Below, one piece after another: positions 42,007 to 52,351 of a stretch of 64,000 bases of DNA. A program made the position numbers and the translations under genes. The notes beneath the pieces were generated by a model, which saw only the letters and a program-made list of their open reading frames with translations, was not told where the DNA came from and made no database searches. Location of the stretch: contig NZ_WHLY01000002.1 in the NCBI RefSeq assembly GCF_009296315.1, positions 1,302,001 through 1,366,000 of the forward strand, given 5' to 3'. Within the stretch, counting starts at the first letter, position 1. Every line of letters begins with the position of its first letter. This stretch comes from Salmonirosea aquatica (GTDB lineage Bacteria; Bacteroidota; Bacteroidia; Cytophagales; Spirosomataceae).

Positions 42007-45000
42007 ATGAAAAAACCCTTACGAAACCAAGTAAAGTTATTGCAGCTCATGAAAATCACGCTCATTCAATTCTGCATTGCGGCGATTTTTGCGGGTGTTT
42101 CCCTGGCCCGGGATGCCGTGGCCCAGGAATTATTAAATCAGAAGATCAGCCTCAAAGCAGTCGATCAGAACCTCAAATCCGTGCTGTCGGACATCGAGTA
42201 TAAGGCGGAAATACGGTTTACTTACCGTCCTCGCCTTATCCCGACTGATCAGACGATTACCCTTTCCCTCTCTAATGAATCACTCGGCGAAGTACTGGAT
42301 AGAATACTGCTGCCATTAAAATTAAAATACCGGGTCATCGGTAAGGAAATCGTACTGAGTCAGCAGTCTAACTCGTACGCGACTCCGCAACCCTTCTCCA
42401 CCATTTCGGTTGTGATACCTGATCGGCTCATCACCGGTACTATCACCGACGAAAAGGGACAGGGCCTGCCGGGCGTCAGCATCGTCTTGAAAGGTACCCA
42501 ACGCGGTACCACCACCAACACGGATGGACGGTTTCAATTGACCCTGCCCGATCGCACGGATTCCCCTGAGATACTGGTATTCAGTTTTGTGGGGTATAAA
42601 ACGCAGGAGATAAACATCGGTAGCCAATCGAACATTAATTTATCCTTGCAACCCGACGATACTACCCTGGATGAAATCGTGGTAGTAGGGTACGGCACCG
42701 AGCGCAAGGTCGACCTTACTGGCTCCGTAGTAAGCGTAAAGGCGGATCAAATCGCCAGCCGGCAATCCATTCAGCTTTCAGATGCCCTGCAAGGCGCGAT
42801 TCCCGGCGTGACCGTGACCCGTAACAACAGCGCTCCCGGCGCTACCAGCACCATCCGCGTGCGGGGTATCACCACCTTCAACACCAACGACCCGCTGGTA
42901 ATCATTGATGGTGTTCCCAGCGGGGGTATCAACGACATCAACCCCAATGACGTAGAGAGCATTTCGGTTCTAAAAGACGCTTCGGCGGCTTCCATTTACG
43001 GTTCGCGGGCGGCGGCGGGGGTAATCCTGGTCACGACCAAGCGGGGCATTGAGGGCAAGAAAACGCTTTCGTACACCTATGAGTTCGGCTCTAGTTCTCC
43101 AACCGCTCTGCCGGAATTTACGGATGCCAAGCGCTACATGGAGCTCTTCAACGAGCGGGAGGCCAATGATGGCCTGGGTACCCGCTTTAACCCGCAGACG
43201 GTGGCCAACTATGAACAGCTTCACGCTGAAAACCCGGATTTATATCCGAATACAAATTGGCAGGATGTGCTCCTGACTCAAACTCCGCAGCGCCACCGTC
43301 ACAACCTTACTTTTTCAATTGGGAATAAATTCCTGCGTACGAATGCCTCCCTGAACTATGACACTGAAGATGCCCTCTATGTGAAAAGGGATTTCAGCCG
43401 TTATACGGCCCGCGTCAATAATGATTTTCTTTTCTCGGATAAATTGACCGCTTTCCTAGACCTCAGTTTTAAAAACAGCGTTTACAACTACCCGGGTGCT
43501 GACAATACCATTGCTTTTTCGCGCCGGTACCCCGGCATCTACGACGATCGCTACGAGGACGGCCGCTGGGCCACTGGCAAGGACGGAGAAAATGCGGCGG
43601 CCATACTGGTGGACGGGGGTACCCGCCGCGAAAACTACAATAAGCTTACCGGGCGCATCGGGCTGGAATTCAAGCCTTTCACCGGATTTTCAATCAAGGG
43701 AATTTTCTCACCTACCCTGGATTTTGACAAATCGAAGGAATTCAACAAAGTCGTCGAGTTGTCCGACCGAACCGATCCTAATCGAATTCTTTTTAAGACC
43801 CGGGCGCAGGATAAGCTCTCCGAAAACCGGGGCGAGCGGGTTTTGCTCAACAAACAACTGCTATTGACATACGACAAAACCCTGGGCGACCATACCATCA
43901 GTATTTTGGCGGGCTACGAGGATGTATCGGAAAAATACGAGAATCTGGCGGCTTCCCGCACGGGCTTTGCCATCAACTCCTTTCCCTACCTGAATCTGGG
44001 TAGCCAGGACCTGGTCACCAATGCGGGCTGGTCGTACGCCTACGGCCTCAACTCCTACTTTGGCCGCTTAAAGTACGATTACCAGAACAAGTACCTGGTT
44101 CAGGGCAACATCCGGGCCGACGGTTCATCGCGCTTTGCACCCGAAAACCGCTGGGGGTACTTTCCCTCGGTATCGGTGGGTTGGGTTGTATCGAACGAAA
44201 ACTTTTTTAAGGAGGTCCGCCTGGTCAACTTGTTGAAAATCCGGGCTTCCTACGGTACATTGGGGAACGAGCGCGTGTCGGGCGATAACTCCGACGCTTT
44301 CAAGTGGTGGCCCTACCAGGCGCTGATCAATTTCCGCAATAGTCTGTTTTATCAAAATGGACAGCCCGTGTCCCTGCTCTCGGACTCACAGACCGACTAT
44401 GCTGTCACGGACATTACTTGGGAAACTACCAAAACTTCCAACGTGGGGGTGGATCTCGGGCTTTTTAATAACCGCTTGAGTACCACTTTCGAGTACTATG
44501 TCAAGAATACCGACGACATTCTGATGCCCCTGGACATCCCGGATTACTTGGGTTTCGTCGATCCCGTCACGAATGTGGGGGCCATCCGGGTCAAGGGATG
44601 GGATTTCCAGATATCGTATCGTGACCGGATCGGTAAGCTGAACTACTCGGCCAGCTTCAACCTGTCCGATTCCAAAAGCACCGTCATTGACATCAACGGC
44701 CGAAATAACCTAACCCAAGCCAACGGCACACAGATCAGCCGCGAGGGTAACGAATTTTCTGAATGGTATGGGTATGAGTCGCCGGGGCTTTTCCTGACCC
44801 AGGAAGATCTGGACAACTCTCCCAAATTTACCACAACCAAACTGGGAGATGTGAAGTATGTGGACCAGTTGACGGTCGATACCGACGGGGATGGGGTACC
44901 CGACAAGGGCGACGGTATCATCAACGAGTTCGATAAAATTCCCTTGGGGGGCTCGCTGCCCCGTTATATTTTCGGCGGAAATATCAGCCTCAATTACGGC

Positions 45001-45444
45001 AATTTCGACTTTACCACCGTTTTCCAGGGAGTTGGCAAACAGACCGATCGGCTAAACGACTTCCAGGTGGCGCCATTCAGCGAAGACTACGGCAATGTAC
45101 CTGCTTTCATTGACGGGCGCTCGTGGAGTACCAACAATACGGACGAGCAGAACCGTGCTGCCATCTACCCCCGGCTTTCCCGTACTTCGAGCGGTAATAA
45201 TTACGCCGTGTCCAATTTCTGGTTTATTAATGCAGCCTACTTCCGCATCAAGAATATAGCCCTAGGCTATAATGTACCCGAAAACGTGGCCAGCAAAATG
45301 AAGCTGGGTGGCCTGCGGATCTACGTATCGTTACGGGACTATTTTGCGATTCACAACTACCCAAAAGGCTGGGACCCCGAAGGCAATGCCGCCAGCTATC
45401 CAGTCCTGAAATCATTCACAGCGGGTATTTCCATCAAACTTTAA
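42007..45444 (+). CDS. SusC/RagA-family TonB-dependent transporter with STN domain, locus 3
   Basis: 1145 aa, intact. Signal sequence (about 1-38), STN domain (NQKISLKAVDQNLKSVLSDIEYKAEIRFTY), carboxypeptidase-like domain (ITGTITDEKGQGLPGVSIVLKG), TonB box/plug (LDEIVVVGYGTERK; IRVRGITTFNTNDPLVIIDGVPSGG; SISVLKDASAASIYGSRAAAGVI) and barrel ending SFTAGISIKL. It is the outer-membrane channel and signal transducer of locus 3, paired with the SusD gene 12 nt downstream. Confidence 0.95.
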   Translation: MKKPLRNQVKLLQLMKITLIQFCIAAIFAGVSLARDAVAQELLNQKISLKAVDQNLKSVLSDIEYKAEIRFTYRPRLIPTDQTITLSLSNESLGEVLDRILLPLKLKYRVIGKEIVLSQQSNSYATPQPFSTISVVIPDRLITGTITDEKGQGLPGVSIVLKGTQRGTTTNTDGRFQLTLPDRTDSPEILVFSFVGYKTQEINIGSQSNINLSLQPDDTTLDEIVVVGYGTERKVDLTGSVVSVKADQIASRQSIQLSDALQGAIPGVTVTRNNSAPGATSTIRVRGITTFNTNDPLVIIDGVPSGGINDINPNDVESISVLKDASAASIYGSRAAAGVILVTTKRGIEGKKTLSYTYEFGSSSPTALPEFTDAKRYMELFNEREANDGLGTRFNPQTVANYEQLHAENPDLYPNTNWQDVLLTQTPQRHRHNLTFSIGNKFLRTNASLNYDTEDALYVKRDFSRYTARVNNDFLFSDKLTAFLDLSFKNSVYNYPGADNTIAFSRRYPGIYDDRYEDGRWATGKDGENAAAILVDGGTRRENYNKLTGRIGLEFKPFTGFSIKGIFSPTLDFDKSKEFNKVVELSDRTDPNRILFKTRAQDKLSENRGERVLLNKQLLLTYDKTLGDHTISILAGYEDVSEKYENLAASRTGFAINSFPYLNLGSQDLVTNAGWSYAYGLNSYFGRLKYDYQNKYLVQGNIRADGSSRFAPENRWGYFPSVSVGWVVSNENFFKEVRLVNLLKIRASYGTLGNERVSGDNSDAFKWWPYQALINFRNSLFYQNGQPVSLLSDSQTDYAVTDITWETTKTSNVGVDLGLFNNRLSTTFEYYVKNTDDILMPLDIPDYLGFVDPVTNVGAIRVKGWDFQISYRDRIGKLNYSASFNLSDSKSTVIDINGRNNLTQANGTQISREGNEFSEWYGYESPGLFLTQEDLDNSPKFTTTKLGDVKYVDQLTVDTDGDGVPDKGDGIINEFDKIPLGGSLPRYIFGGNISLNYGNFDFTTVFQGVGKQTDRLNDFQVAPFSEDYGNVPAFIDGRSWSTNNTDEQNRAAIYPRLSRTSSGNNYAVSNFWFINAAYFRIKNIALGYNVPENVASKMKLGGLRIYVSLRDYFAIHNYPKGWDPEGNAASYPVLKSFTAGISIKL

Positions 45445-45456
45445 GAACTTAATCCT

Positions 45457-47151
45457 ATGAAATATTTTGCTAAAATCCTTTTCCTACTAACGGCCTTGGT
45501 ACTGGGATCCTGTGCCGATCTGGATATCGATCCTACCTCCTCCAGCGCCTCCGGAAATTTTTACAGCAATCAGAAGGAGCTCGAAATAGCCGTTAATGAC
45601 TTGTATCAGGAATTCCTGTTCAAATTAGACCTGGACGAATGGGGTGACGACCACTGGATCAGAGGTCAGCTCACCAACCCCATTACCAACAGTACTCTCA
45701 ACTCCCAGACAGACTTCATAGCCCAATATTGGGCGGATCTATACAAGGGTATCTCCCGCGCTACCACCCTGCTGGAAAACATGCAGCAGGCCGAAGACCG
45801 GGTACCTGAGGCAGTTTACAATCGGATCGAGGCGGAAGCACGTTTTGTAAGAGCCTACTGTTACTCGATCCTGATCAGTCATTTTGGAGATGTCGTTTTC
45901 TATGGTGAAACCGTAGCACTGAGTGAGTCATATGACCTTCCGCGCACCGATAAAAAGACTATCCTTGATTTTATCTTTAAGGAACTGGATGCCGCCGCTC
46001 AGGTGCTTCCCCAAAGCTATTCTGCTAGTGAAATAAGGCGCGTTACCAAAAGTACGGCTTTGGGAATCAAGGCGCGTATTGCCCTATACATGGGTGACTA
46101 TGCCACCGCTCGCGATGCCGCCAAAGCGGTCATCGATCTAAAAATTCATTCTCTTTTTCCGAACTACCGTACCCTGTTCACCAAGGAGGGCGAAAATAGC
46201 AGCGAAATAATCTTTTCACTACCGCAGTCCATTTCGCTGGGTAATGTCTATGAGCCGACGGCAAATGTCCGTAACTACATTTCTCGCAATTCGGGTGGTT
46301 TTGGGGCCTGGATTCCCACTTGGTCAATGCTGGATATTTACGAATGTACCGACGGACAGACGATCGACAAATCTCCGCTTTACGATCCCCACCAACCCTT
46401 CAAAAACCGGGACCCACGCATGGCCATGAGCATCGTAGAATTAGGATCAAGCTGGCTGGGATTTACCTACCAGCCTCATCCTGATTCTGTCAAGGTATAT
46501 AGTTCCAAATTGGGGACTCGAGTCAATAATAACGATACTCGTTCCATTGCACAGTTTGCAAGCTACACCGGTTTTATTTGGAAAAAGCGGATCGATCAAA
46601 GCTGGGCCGACCTGCAGATGGCTGAAAATCCCATCATCGTACTCCGTTATGCCGATATCCTGCTGATGTATGCCGAGGCCAAGATCGAACTCAACGAAAT
46701 TGACCAGAGTGTTCTGGACGCCCTTAATACCATCCGGGCACGGGCCTATGGAAAAACATCCCCGACCGAGGCAGGGTACCCCAAAATCACAACCACCGAT
46801 CAGGCGGCACTGCGCAATGCCCTGCGCCGGGAGCGGCGGGTAGAATTGGTACTTGAAGGTTTGCGCTACATGGATCTGATACGCTGGAAACTAGCCGATA
46901 AAGCTTTAAATACTGACGTACCAGGGTTGAACGATCCCACCAAACAGGATCGAAAGCAATGGCCGTTCACCAATACGCTACTCCCGCGAATTGACGAAAA
47001 TGGACTGGTATTTCATGACCATATCATCCAGGCTGGCTTTGCCCGTAAAATCGCTGGCTACCAATTTGACGCTTCAAAGCAGTACCTGTGGCCCATCCCG
47101 GCGAGCGAACGACTGCTAAATCCCAACCTAACCCAAAATCCTGGCTATTGA
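45457..47151 (+). CDS. SusD/RagB-family lipoprotein, locus 3
   Basis: 564 aa with lipobox LGSC (Cys19). Family helices include AEARFVRAYCYSILISHFGDVVF and IVLRYADILLMYAEAKIELNE, followed by RRERRVELVLEGLRYMDLIRW and the end LWPIPASERLLNPNLTQNPGY. It acts with the SusC just upstream. A strong hairpin 10 bp after the stop separates it from the next gene. Confidence 0.94.
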   Translation: MKYFAKILFLLTALVLGSCADLDIDPTSSSASGNFYSNQKELEIAVNDLYQEFLFKLDLDEWGDDHWIRGQLTNPITNSTLNSQTDFIAQYWADLYKGISRATTLLENMQQAEDRVPEAVYNRIEAEARFVRAYCYSILISHFGDVVFYGETVALSESYDLPRTDKKTILDFIFKELDAAAQVLPQSYSASEIRRVTKSTALGIKARIALYMGDYATARDAAKAVIDLKIHSLFPNYRTLFTKEGENSSEIIFSLPQSISLGNVYEPTANVRNYISRNSGGFGAWIPTWSMLDIYECTDGQTIDKSPLYDPHQPFKNRDPRMAMSIVELGSSWLGFTYQPHPDSVKVYSSKLGTRVNNNDTRSIAQFASYTGFIWKKRIDQSWADLQMAENPIIVLRYADILLMYAEAKIELNEIDQSVLDALNTIRARAYGKTSPTEAGYPKITTTDQAALRNALRRERRVELVLEGLRYMDLIRWKLADKALNTDVPGLNDPTKQDRKQWPFTNTLLPRIDENGLVFHDHIIQAGFARKIAGYQFDASKQYLWPIPASERLLNPNLTQNPGY

Positions 47152-47161
47152 CCTTGTATGT

Positions 47162-47201
47162 ACTTTCGGGAAGTGGATGATTTGCTCCACTTCCCGAAAG
47201 T
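47162..47201. terminator. 16-bp perfect hairpin after SusD, locus 3
   Basis: ACTTTCGGGAAGTGGA (47162-47177) is followed after an 8-nt loop by its exact reverse complement (47186-47201). No clean T-tract follows. The next gene begins 28 bp later in the same direction, so this may be a partial terminator or a 3'-end stabiliser that keeps SusC/SusD mRNA more abundant than the enzyme genes. Confidence 0.6.
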
Positions 47202-47229
47202 GCTTGCTCCATCCCTTTCTGCTTTTTAT

Positions 47230-49713
47230 ATGAAAAAAAGAACATTCAGCCTTCGCAATTTTTTCTGCCTGGCTAGTCTAAGCCTGCTTTCCTTTTATTC
47301 GCTGGCTCAACCCAAACCTCGACAGATCAGCGGCATATATCCACATCTGGCCTACTACAACAACGAGGGCGAATGCGGCACCGGCGCGGTAGTACCCTGG
47401 GCAGGGCGGCTGTGGGTAATCACCTACGGTCCGCACCTACCCTTTGGCTCATCGGATAAGCTGTATGAGATTACTACGGATTTACAAAAGACGGTTCGTC
47501 CCGAAAGTGTGGGAGGTACCCCCGCCGACCGGATGATTCACCGCGAGAGCAACCAGCTTTTTATAGGTCCCTACGCCATTGATGCCCAGCGAAAGGTACG
47601 CACGATTCCGTATAAAGAAGCCCCCGGTCGCTATACAGGTTTAGCTCGCTCGCTTACCGATCCGAAGGAGGAACTGTTGCTGGCCACGATGGAAGAAGGC
47701 TTTTACGAACTGGATGTACATACTCTGAAAACCAAAATGCTTTATGAAGACGCCAACGTAAAACACGAAAAGGGCGACGATATTTCCACCAACCAGCCAG
47801 GTACCCTGCTACCCGGCGCACATGGCAAGGGATTCTACTCCGGGCAGGGCGTGGCGGTGTACTCCAACAACGGGGAGGCCTCGCCGGAAGCGCTCAAGCA
47901 GTTCGATATCAAGTCGGGTGCGCTGTCGGAATGGGATGGTACAGACTGGAAGGTAGTCAGGCGTAGTCAGTTCGTGGAGGTAACCGGGCCGGGCGGAATT
48001 TACGGCAACCCGAATCCCGCCACTGACCCCATTTGGGCTACGGGATGGGACCATAAATCGGTACTTCTTGGAGTACGGGATGCTAAACAGGGATGGAATT
48101 TTTACCGCCTGCCCAAAGCCAGTCACAGCTACGACGGCGCCCACGGCTGGAACACGGAGTGGCCCCGCATTCGCGATGTAGGTACCGAGGGTAAGCCCGA
48201 CTACCTGATGACCATGCACGGGATGTTTTGGAAATTTCCAGGTACCTTCACTGCTAAGAACACAGCGGGCATTCGTCCGCGCTCAGCGCACCTGAAAGTC
48301 ATTGGCGACTACACCCGCTGGAACGACCATCTAGTGTTTGGCTGCGACGACTCGGCGCAGAAGGAGTTTTTGAACACCCGGAAAATAAAAGGCACCATCG
48401 GTGGCCCCGGACAATCCAACTCTAATCTGTGGTTTACCTCCGTGATTAAGCCCGATGAGTTAGGCCCCAATACCGCGCAGGGGGCGATCTGGCTTTCGGA
48501 AAATGTAGAAGCCAATGCTCCCTCCGATCCTTTCCTGTTTGCGGGCTGGGAAAATCGCATGGCCTGGGTAAAAAATGAAGGTACCCAAACTGCGACGTTT
48601 ACATTTGAGGTAGATACCGACGGCAAAGGCAACTGGAAAGAGCTTCGCTCGGTGGAAGCCAAGCCCAATCAGGCGGTTGCTGTAGTCTTCTCAACTAGTG
48701 ATAAAGGCGAATGGGTACGGGTGAAAAGTAGCAATAGTACCAAAGCCACCGTTAATTTCAACTACCACGATGCTTCGCGCTTTGCCAAAAATCAAGACAA
48801 AATTTTTGATGGATTAGCGAGTATTGGCAACAATAAGTACCTGGGCGGCCTCATGTACGGCCTGGGCGACAATCGTCGTGCTCTAGGCTTGCTGGCTGGA
48901 CAGTTCGAAAATGGTAAGTACACTGAAAATGGCTATTACGAACTGGATAGTGCAATGAACCTGGTCAGGAAAGATGATCCGAAAACGGCGCAATTTATCC
49001 GGGAGAAATTTGCCATTCCAAAAAATGTCATGAAAGTAGAGGGTTCTTCGGTACTTATCGTGGACGACAGTGGCCGTCGCTGGCGATTACCTCTCGGGGA
49101 TGAGAAATTCACTAAAGAAACCAATGCAGGTAATCTGCGAATTGCCCGGGAAGTAGCCACCGAACGCGACTTACTCAATGCCCACGGTACTTTCTATGAA
49201 CTACCCGCCGAGAATGCCGACGGTTTTGCCAAAATCCGGCCCGTTGCCTCGCATTCGCTGGGTATCCACGATTACGCTTCCTACCGCGGGTTGCTGGTCA
49301 TGACGGGCATCGACTCAAAAGCCTCAAATGGCGAGCACATTATCACTTCTAACGACGGCAAGGCCAAAATATGGGCGGGTACCATCGACGATCTTTGGAA
49401 ACTGGGCAAACTAATCGGCCATGGTGGTCCGTGGAAAGATACGCAGGTGAAAGCAGGTACCCCTTCCGATCCCTATCTGATCGGCTTTTATGATAAAAAG
49501 AGTCTGAAACTATCGCATAAGTCTACGCAGTCCGTGACCTTCCAAATTCAGGTCAACCCCATCGGCCATGGGCCGTGGATGACTTACAAAGAGATCACCA
49601 TAAAGCCGGGCGAAACCTTTACCTACGATTTCCCAAAGGAATTTGAAGCACGGTGGATACGGTTTGCGGCCGATCAGGATTGCGCGGCAACGGCTTGGTT
49701 ACGCTATGAGTGA
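47230..49713 (+). CDS. Secreted 827-aa protein of unknown function in a glycan locus
   Basis: ATG 47230 gives a signal peptide (FFCLASLSLLSFYSLAQ). The mature protein is rich in repeated beta motifs with Trp and Gly (VVPWAGRLWVITYGPHLPFG; HRESNQLFIGPYAID; ATMEEGFYELDV; MHGMFWKFPGTF), suggesting a beta-propeller, with two related C-terminal beta-sandwich segments (SDPFLFAGWENRMAWVKNEG and SDPYLIGFYDKKSLKLSHKS) that look like an internal duplication. I do not recognise a characterised family or catalytic site. It overlaps the following sulfatase gene by 8 bp and so is translationally coupled to it. It could be a lyase or hydrolase of a new type, or a glycan-binding protein. Confidence 0.6.
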   Translation: MKKRTFSLRNFFCLASLSLLSFYSLAQPKPRQISGIYPHLAYYNNEGECGTGAVVPWAGRLWVITYGPHLPFGSSDKLYEITTDLQKTVRPESVGGTPADRMIHRESNQLFIGPYAIDAQRKVRTIPYKEAPGRYTGLARSLTDPKEELLLATMEEGFYELDVHTLKTKMLYEDANVKHEKGDDISTNQPGTLLPGAHGKGFYSGQGVAVYSNNGEASPEALKQFDIKSGALSEWDGTDWKVVRRSQFVEVTGPGGIYGNPNPATDPIWATGWDHKSVLLGVRDAKQGWNFYRLPKASHSYDGAHGWNTEWPRIRDVGTEGKPDYLMTMHGMFWKFPGTFTAKNTAGIRPRSAHLKVIGDYTRWNDHLVFGCDDSAQKEFLNTRKIKGTIGGPGQSNSNLWFTSVIKPDELGPNTAQGAIWLSENVEANAPSDPFLFAGWENRMAWVKNEGTQTATFTFEVDTDGKGNWKELRSVEAKPNQAVAVVFSTSDKGEWVRVKSSNSTKATVNFNYHDASRFAKNQDKIFDGLASIGNNKYLGGLMYGLGDNRRALGLLAGQFENGKYTENGYYELDSAMNLVRKDDPKTAQFIREKFAIPKNVMKVEGSSVLIVDDSGRRWRLPLGDEKFTKETNAGNLRIAREVATERDLLNAHGTFYELPAENADGFAKIRPVASHSLGIHDYASYRGLLVMTGIDSKASNGEHIITSNDGKAKIWAGTIDDLWKLGKLIGHGGPWKDTQVKAGTPSDPYLIGFYDKKSLKLSHKSTQSVTFQIQVNPIGHGPWMTYKEITIKPGETFTYDFPKEFEARWIRFAADQDCAATAWLRYE

Positions 49714-51124
49714 AAAATTTCTGAGAGACATGAGGATTCTTTTTGCCATGCTGATACTCTTTTTGGGTACCCTGGGCTATCATTCAACATGGGCGCAAAA
49801 GAAACCCAACTTCATTGTCATCCTGACCGACGACCAGCGGTTCGACGCTCTACAGGCCAACAACAACCCGGTCATTCTAACTCCCAACCTTGATCGTCTG
49901 GTCAAACGGGGAAAGAACTTCACCAACGCCCACGTTGTTTTTTCGCTCTGCAGTCCCAGCCGGGCCGCCGTGCTCACAGGTCGCTATGGAAGCGCCAACG
50001 GGGTACTGGAACTCGACAGCAAGCTTAATCCAGGAGAGAAAACCATCGCCAACTACCTGAAAGCGGCGGGCTACTATACAGGAGTATCGGGCAAGTGGCA
50101 CGTGGACCAGTCGCCAAAAGAACTAGGCTTCGACTTTGCCACAACTTTTTACAGCAATGGTACCTACTACGGCCGGAAAATCAACGATCAAGGCAACATA
50201 GTACAACCAGCCGAGCATTGCGATCTCTACTGTGCCCGGCGCTCGATCGAGTTCCTGGAAAGGGCCGGCGCGGACCGGCCCTTTTTCCTTTTTCATAACA
50301 CGCAGCTTCCGCACATGAACGACAAATTAGCGTGGCCCGCGCCTGACTCGATCCGCGCCAGGTACCAGGAAGCCGATATGCCCGTAGCAGCCAATAAAGA
50401 TGACGACCTGAGTGACAAGCCCGCCTATTTGAAAACCGTCCGTAACCGCACGCAAGCCAAAGAGTACGGCTACCCTGACAAAGACAAAATTCAGGCTCAC
50501 ACCAAAGACTACTATTCCGTGTTGTCGGAGATGGACGCCTTCGTGGGCAGTATTTTGAAAAAAGTGGAAGAATTGGGAATAGCCGATAATACCTACATTA
50601 TCTTCATAAGCGATAATGGCTGGATGCTGGGCGACCACGGCTTCACCAGAAAAGTACTCCCCTACCTGCCCAGTACTCATGTGCCGATGGCCATCATCGG
50701 ACCAGGCATTGCTGCTTCGGAAAATTCAAGTCTTGTCTTAAATATTGACCTGATGCCCACTATCCTGGATTTGGCTGGGCTGAAAATTCCGGGCAATATT
50801 CATGGAGAAAGCCTAAAAGAGATATTGCTGGGAAAGGAGAAAAACGTGAGAGATCATTTTGTGTACGAAGGCCTGGGTACCTACGGCGGTGCTCAGCCGA
50901 ATCTTACGGTAGTTTCGGGGCCTTACCGGTACATTGTTACGTATGAGGATGATAAACTGGACCGGGTGAATTTCCGGGAATTGTACCGGATTGATGACGA
51001 CCCCGACGAGATGACAAATTTGGCAAGAGGTGCAGCGTATACCACCACAGTAAAAAAAATGCAGCGGTTTATTGATCTCCACAGAAAGGAAGTTGTCAAG
51101 CCTTCTCGGGCGGCAGTCCACTAG
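49706..51124 (+). CDS. Secreted S1-family sulfatase, locus 3
   Basis: 472 aa from ATG 49706, which overlaps the previous stop (ATGAGTGA) and gives a signal peptide (ILFAMLILFLGTLGYHSTWAQ). FGly motif CSPSR at 82-86 (LCSPSRAAVLTGR), LTDDQRFDAL (about 40-49), SGKWHVDQSP and ISDNGWMLGDHGF are intact. The KWHVDQ and MLGDHG variants differ from the locus 2 enzymes, suggesting a different S1 subfamily and sulfate position. Last gene of locus 3. Confidence 0.93.
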   Translation: MSEKFLRDMRILFAMLILFLGTLGYHSTWAQKKPNFIVILTDDQRFDALQANNNPVILTPNLDRLVKRGKNFTNAHVVFSLCSPSRAAVLTGRYGSANGVLELDSKLNPGEKTIANYLKAAGYYTGVSGKWHVDQSPKELGFDFATTFYSNGTYYGRKINDQGNIVQPAEHCDLYCARRSIEFLERAGADRPFFLFHNTQLPHMNDKLAWPAPDSIRARYQEADMPVAANKDDDLSDKPAYLKTVRNRTQAKEYGYPDKDKIQAHTKDYYSVLSEMDAFVGSILKKVEELGIADNTYIIFISDNGWMLGDHGFTRKVLPYLPSTHVPMAIIGPGIAASENSSLVLNIDLMPTILDLAGLKIPGNIHGESLKEILLGKEKNVRDHFVYEGLGTYGGAQPNLTVVSGPYRYIVTYEDDKLDRVNFRELYRIDDDPDEMTNLARGAAYTTTVKKMQRFIDLHRKEVVKPSRAAVH

Positions 51125-51841
51125 CGCCTGTACTCGCTCTATGATCACCAAATACAATCTCAGAACAAGAATAGCCCTTCCTGAACTTCATTACTCAGCC
51201 TAACTGGCCGGATCAGGATGCAAATCCAAGGATGCCTCCCAAGGAGGGTACCTTGCCAAAAATTTGCTTACTACTCAGAGTCACGCTCGACTCGGACCTT
51301 TTTCGGGCAATAACCCGGCAAACCTGATGTTGCCTTTGAATGATTTTTAGCAGGGTAGGTTGTTGCTTTTGCTCACCATGTCCAGGTTCCAAACCTGGCT
51401 TCCGACGAACTACTTCCTATCACAGACTATTAGCTACGGAGATGCCGCGTATCGTTTTCGAAAATTGAACGTAGATCCAGGCGACTAATTACTCATCTAT
51501 TCCCAGGCCCGTTTGATAGGATAAAGTCACCCATTGGACGATTGTCACTAGTACGATTGCACGTTATCAAGTACCTAGTAGGTGTATGGAACGATTTTTA
51601 CTAGTATTCTATATAGCCAATATCTAGAAATAGATACATCTCCCCTCAACGTTATGTTTCTAATCCGAAGTAAATCCGAAGACGAATTTGGCAATCGCCG
51701 CATTGATCCAGAAGGAATGTACGAATCAAGGTAAGCTCCGCTAAATCGAGTCCAGATGGTCCCGATTTAGCGTGACAGGTTTCCCATTTTTCGTATTCCC
51801 TGTCCAGTTTATCAAGCTGGTTGGGGCTAAAACCAATTCCT
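51125..51841. other. Gene-free interval after locus 3
   Basis: 717 bp without a supported gene. An imperfect hairpin (CAAGG at 51227-51231 with CCTTG at 51251-51255, inner CCTCC/GGAGG) may end the locus 3 transcript. A minus-strand open frame at 51652-51957 partly overlaps the next gene antisense and shows no known domain. Confidence 0.4.
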
Positions 51842-52090
51842 ATGGGTAGTGTGTCGAGTATTTTCAGAATCAGGAATCTGAACCCTCCAGTAGACGAGGA
51901 CCGGATCAGCCGGATAGAGTCTGTTCCTGTCGATGCCGCAAACTCGCACCTTTCCATGCTCTATTTCTATGGATTGGATGACCAGGGACATGACAAGATC
52001 GTGCGGATATGGTTCTATTCTTCCCGGATGTTCCGGGAACAGGAGCTAAACTACATTCGGCTCAATTTTCCCCATATTCCAATTGTTTGA
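51842..52090 (+). CDS. Small paralogous-family protein A (82 aa), function unknown
   Basis: The start at 51842 (MGSVSSIFRIRNLNPPV) is chosen because the paralogue at 57250-57498 aligns from exactly this Met and has the same length, 82 aa. The shared core is L-x-F-Y-G-x-D-D-Q-G-H-D-K-I-V-R followed by W-F-Y and a charged helix ending FPHIPIV. No signal peptide, membrane segment or known domain. It lies on the umuD side of the SOS block; three relatives lie on the other side. Function is not known to me. Confidence 0.75.
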   Translation: MGSVSSIFRIRNLNPPVDEDRISRIESVPVDAANSHLSMLYFYGLDDQGHDKIVRIWFYSSRMFREQELNYIRLNFPHIPIV

Positions 52091-52351
52091 ATCTGGCTTC
52101 CAAAAATATCTGATGATTTAATAAAAACAGGTACCTCTCAAATTCCAACCCTGGCATTTGTTCCACAGGCCCGCGGGTCAGGAGCACTATTGCCAAGAAT
52201 TCTGTACACTCACTTTACCTGATTGTAAGGTATGTTCTGGCAGATTCCATTTCCAGAAATGGAAGATTTTGGAAGTGCTCAGAAGGTGCTATCTGATAAA
52301 GGTAATCCGCTGCTATTGTCTCATGTTATAAAGAATTAAGCATGAATATAA

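Noticed and set aside
51652-51957. 101-codon minus-strand frame overlapping small-family gene A
   Set aside because: About a third is antisense to gene A, which has paralogue support, and no domain is visible.
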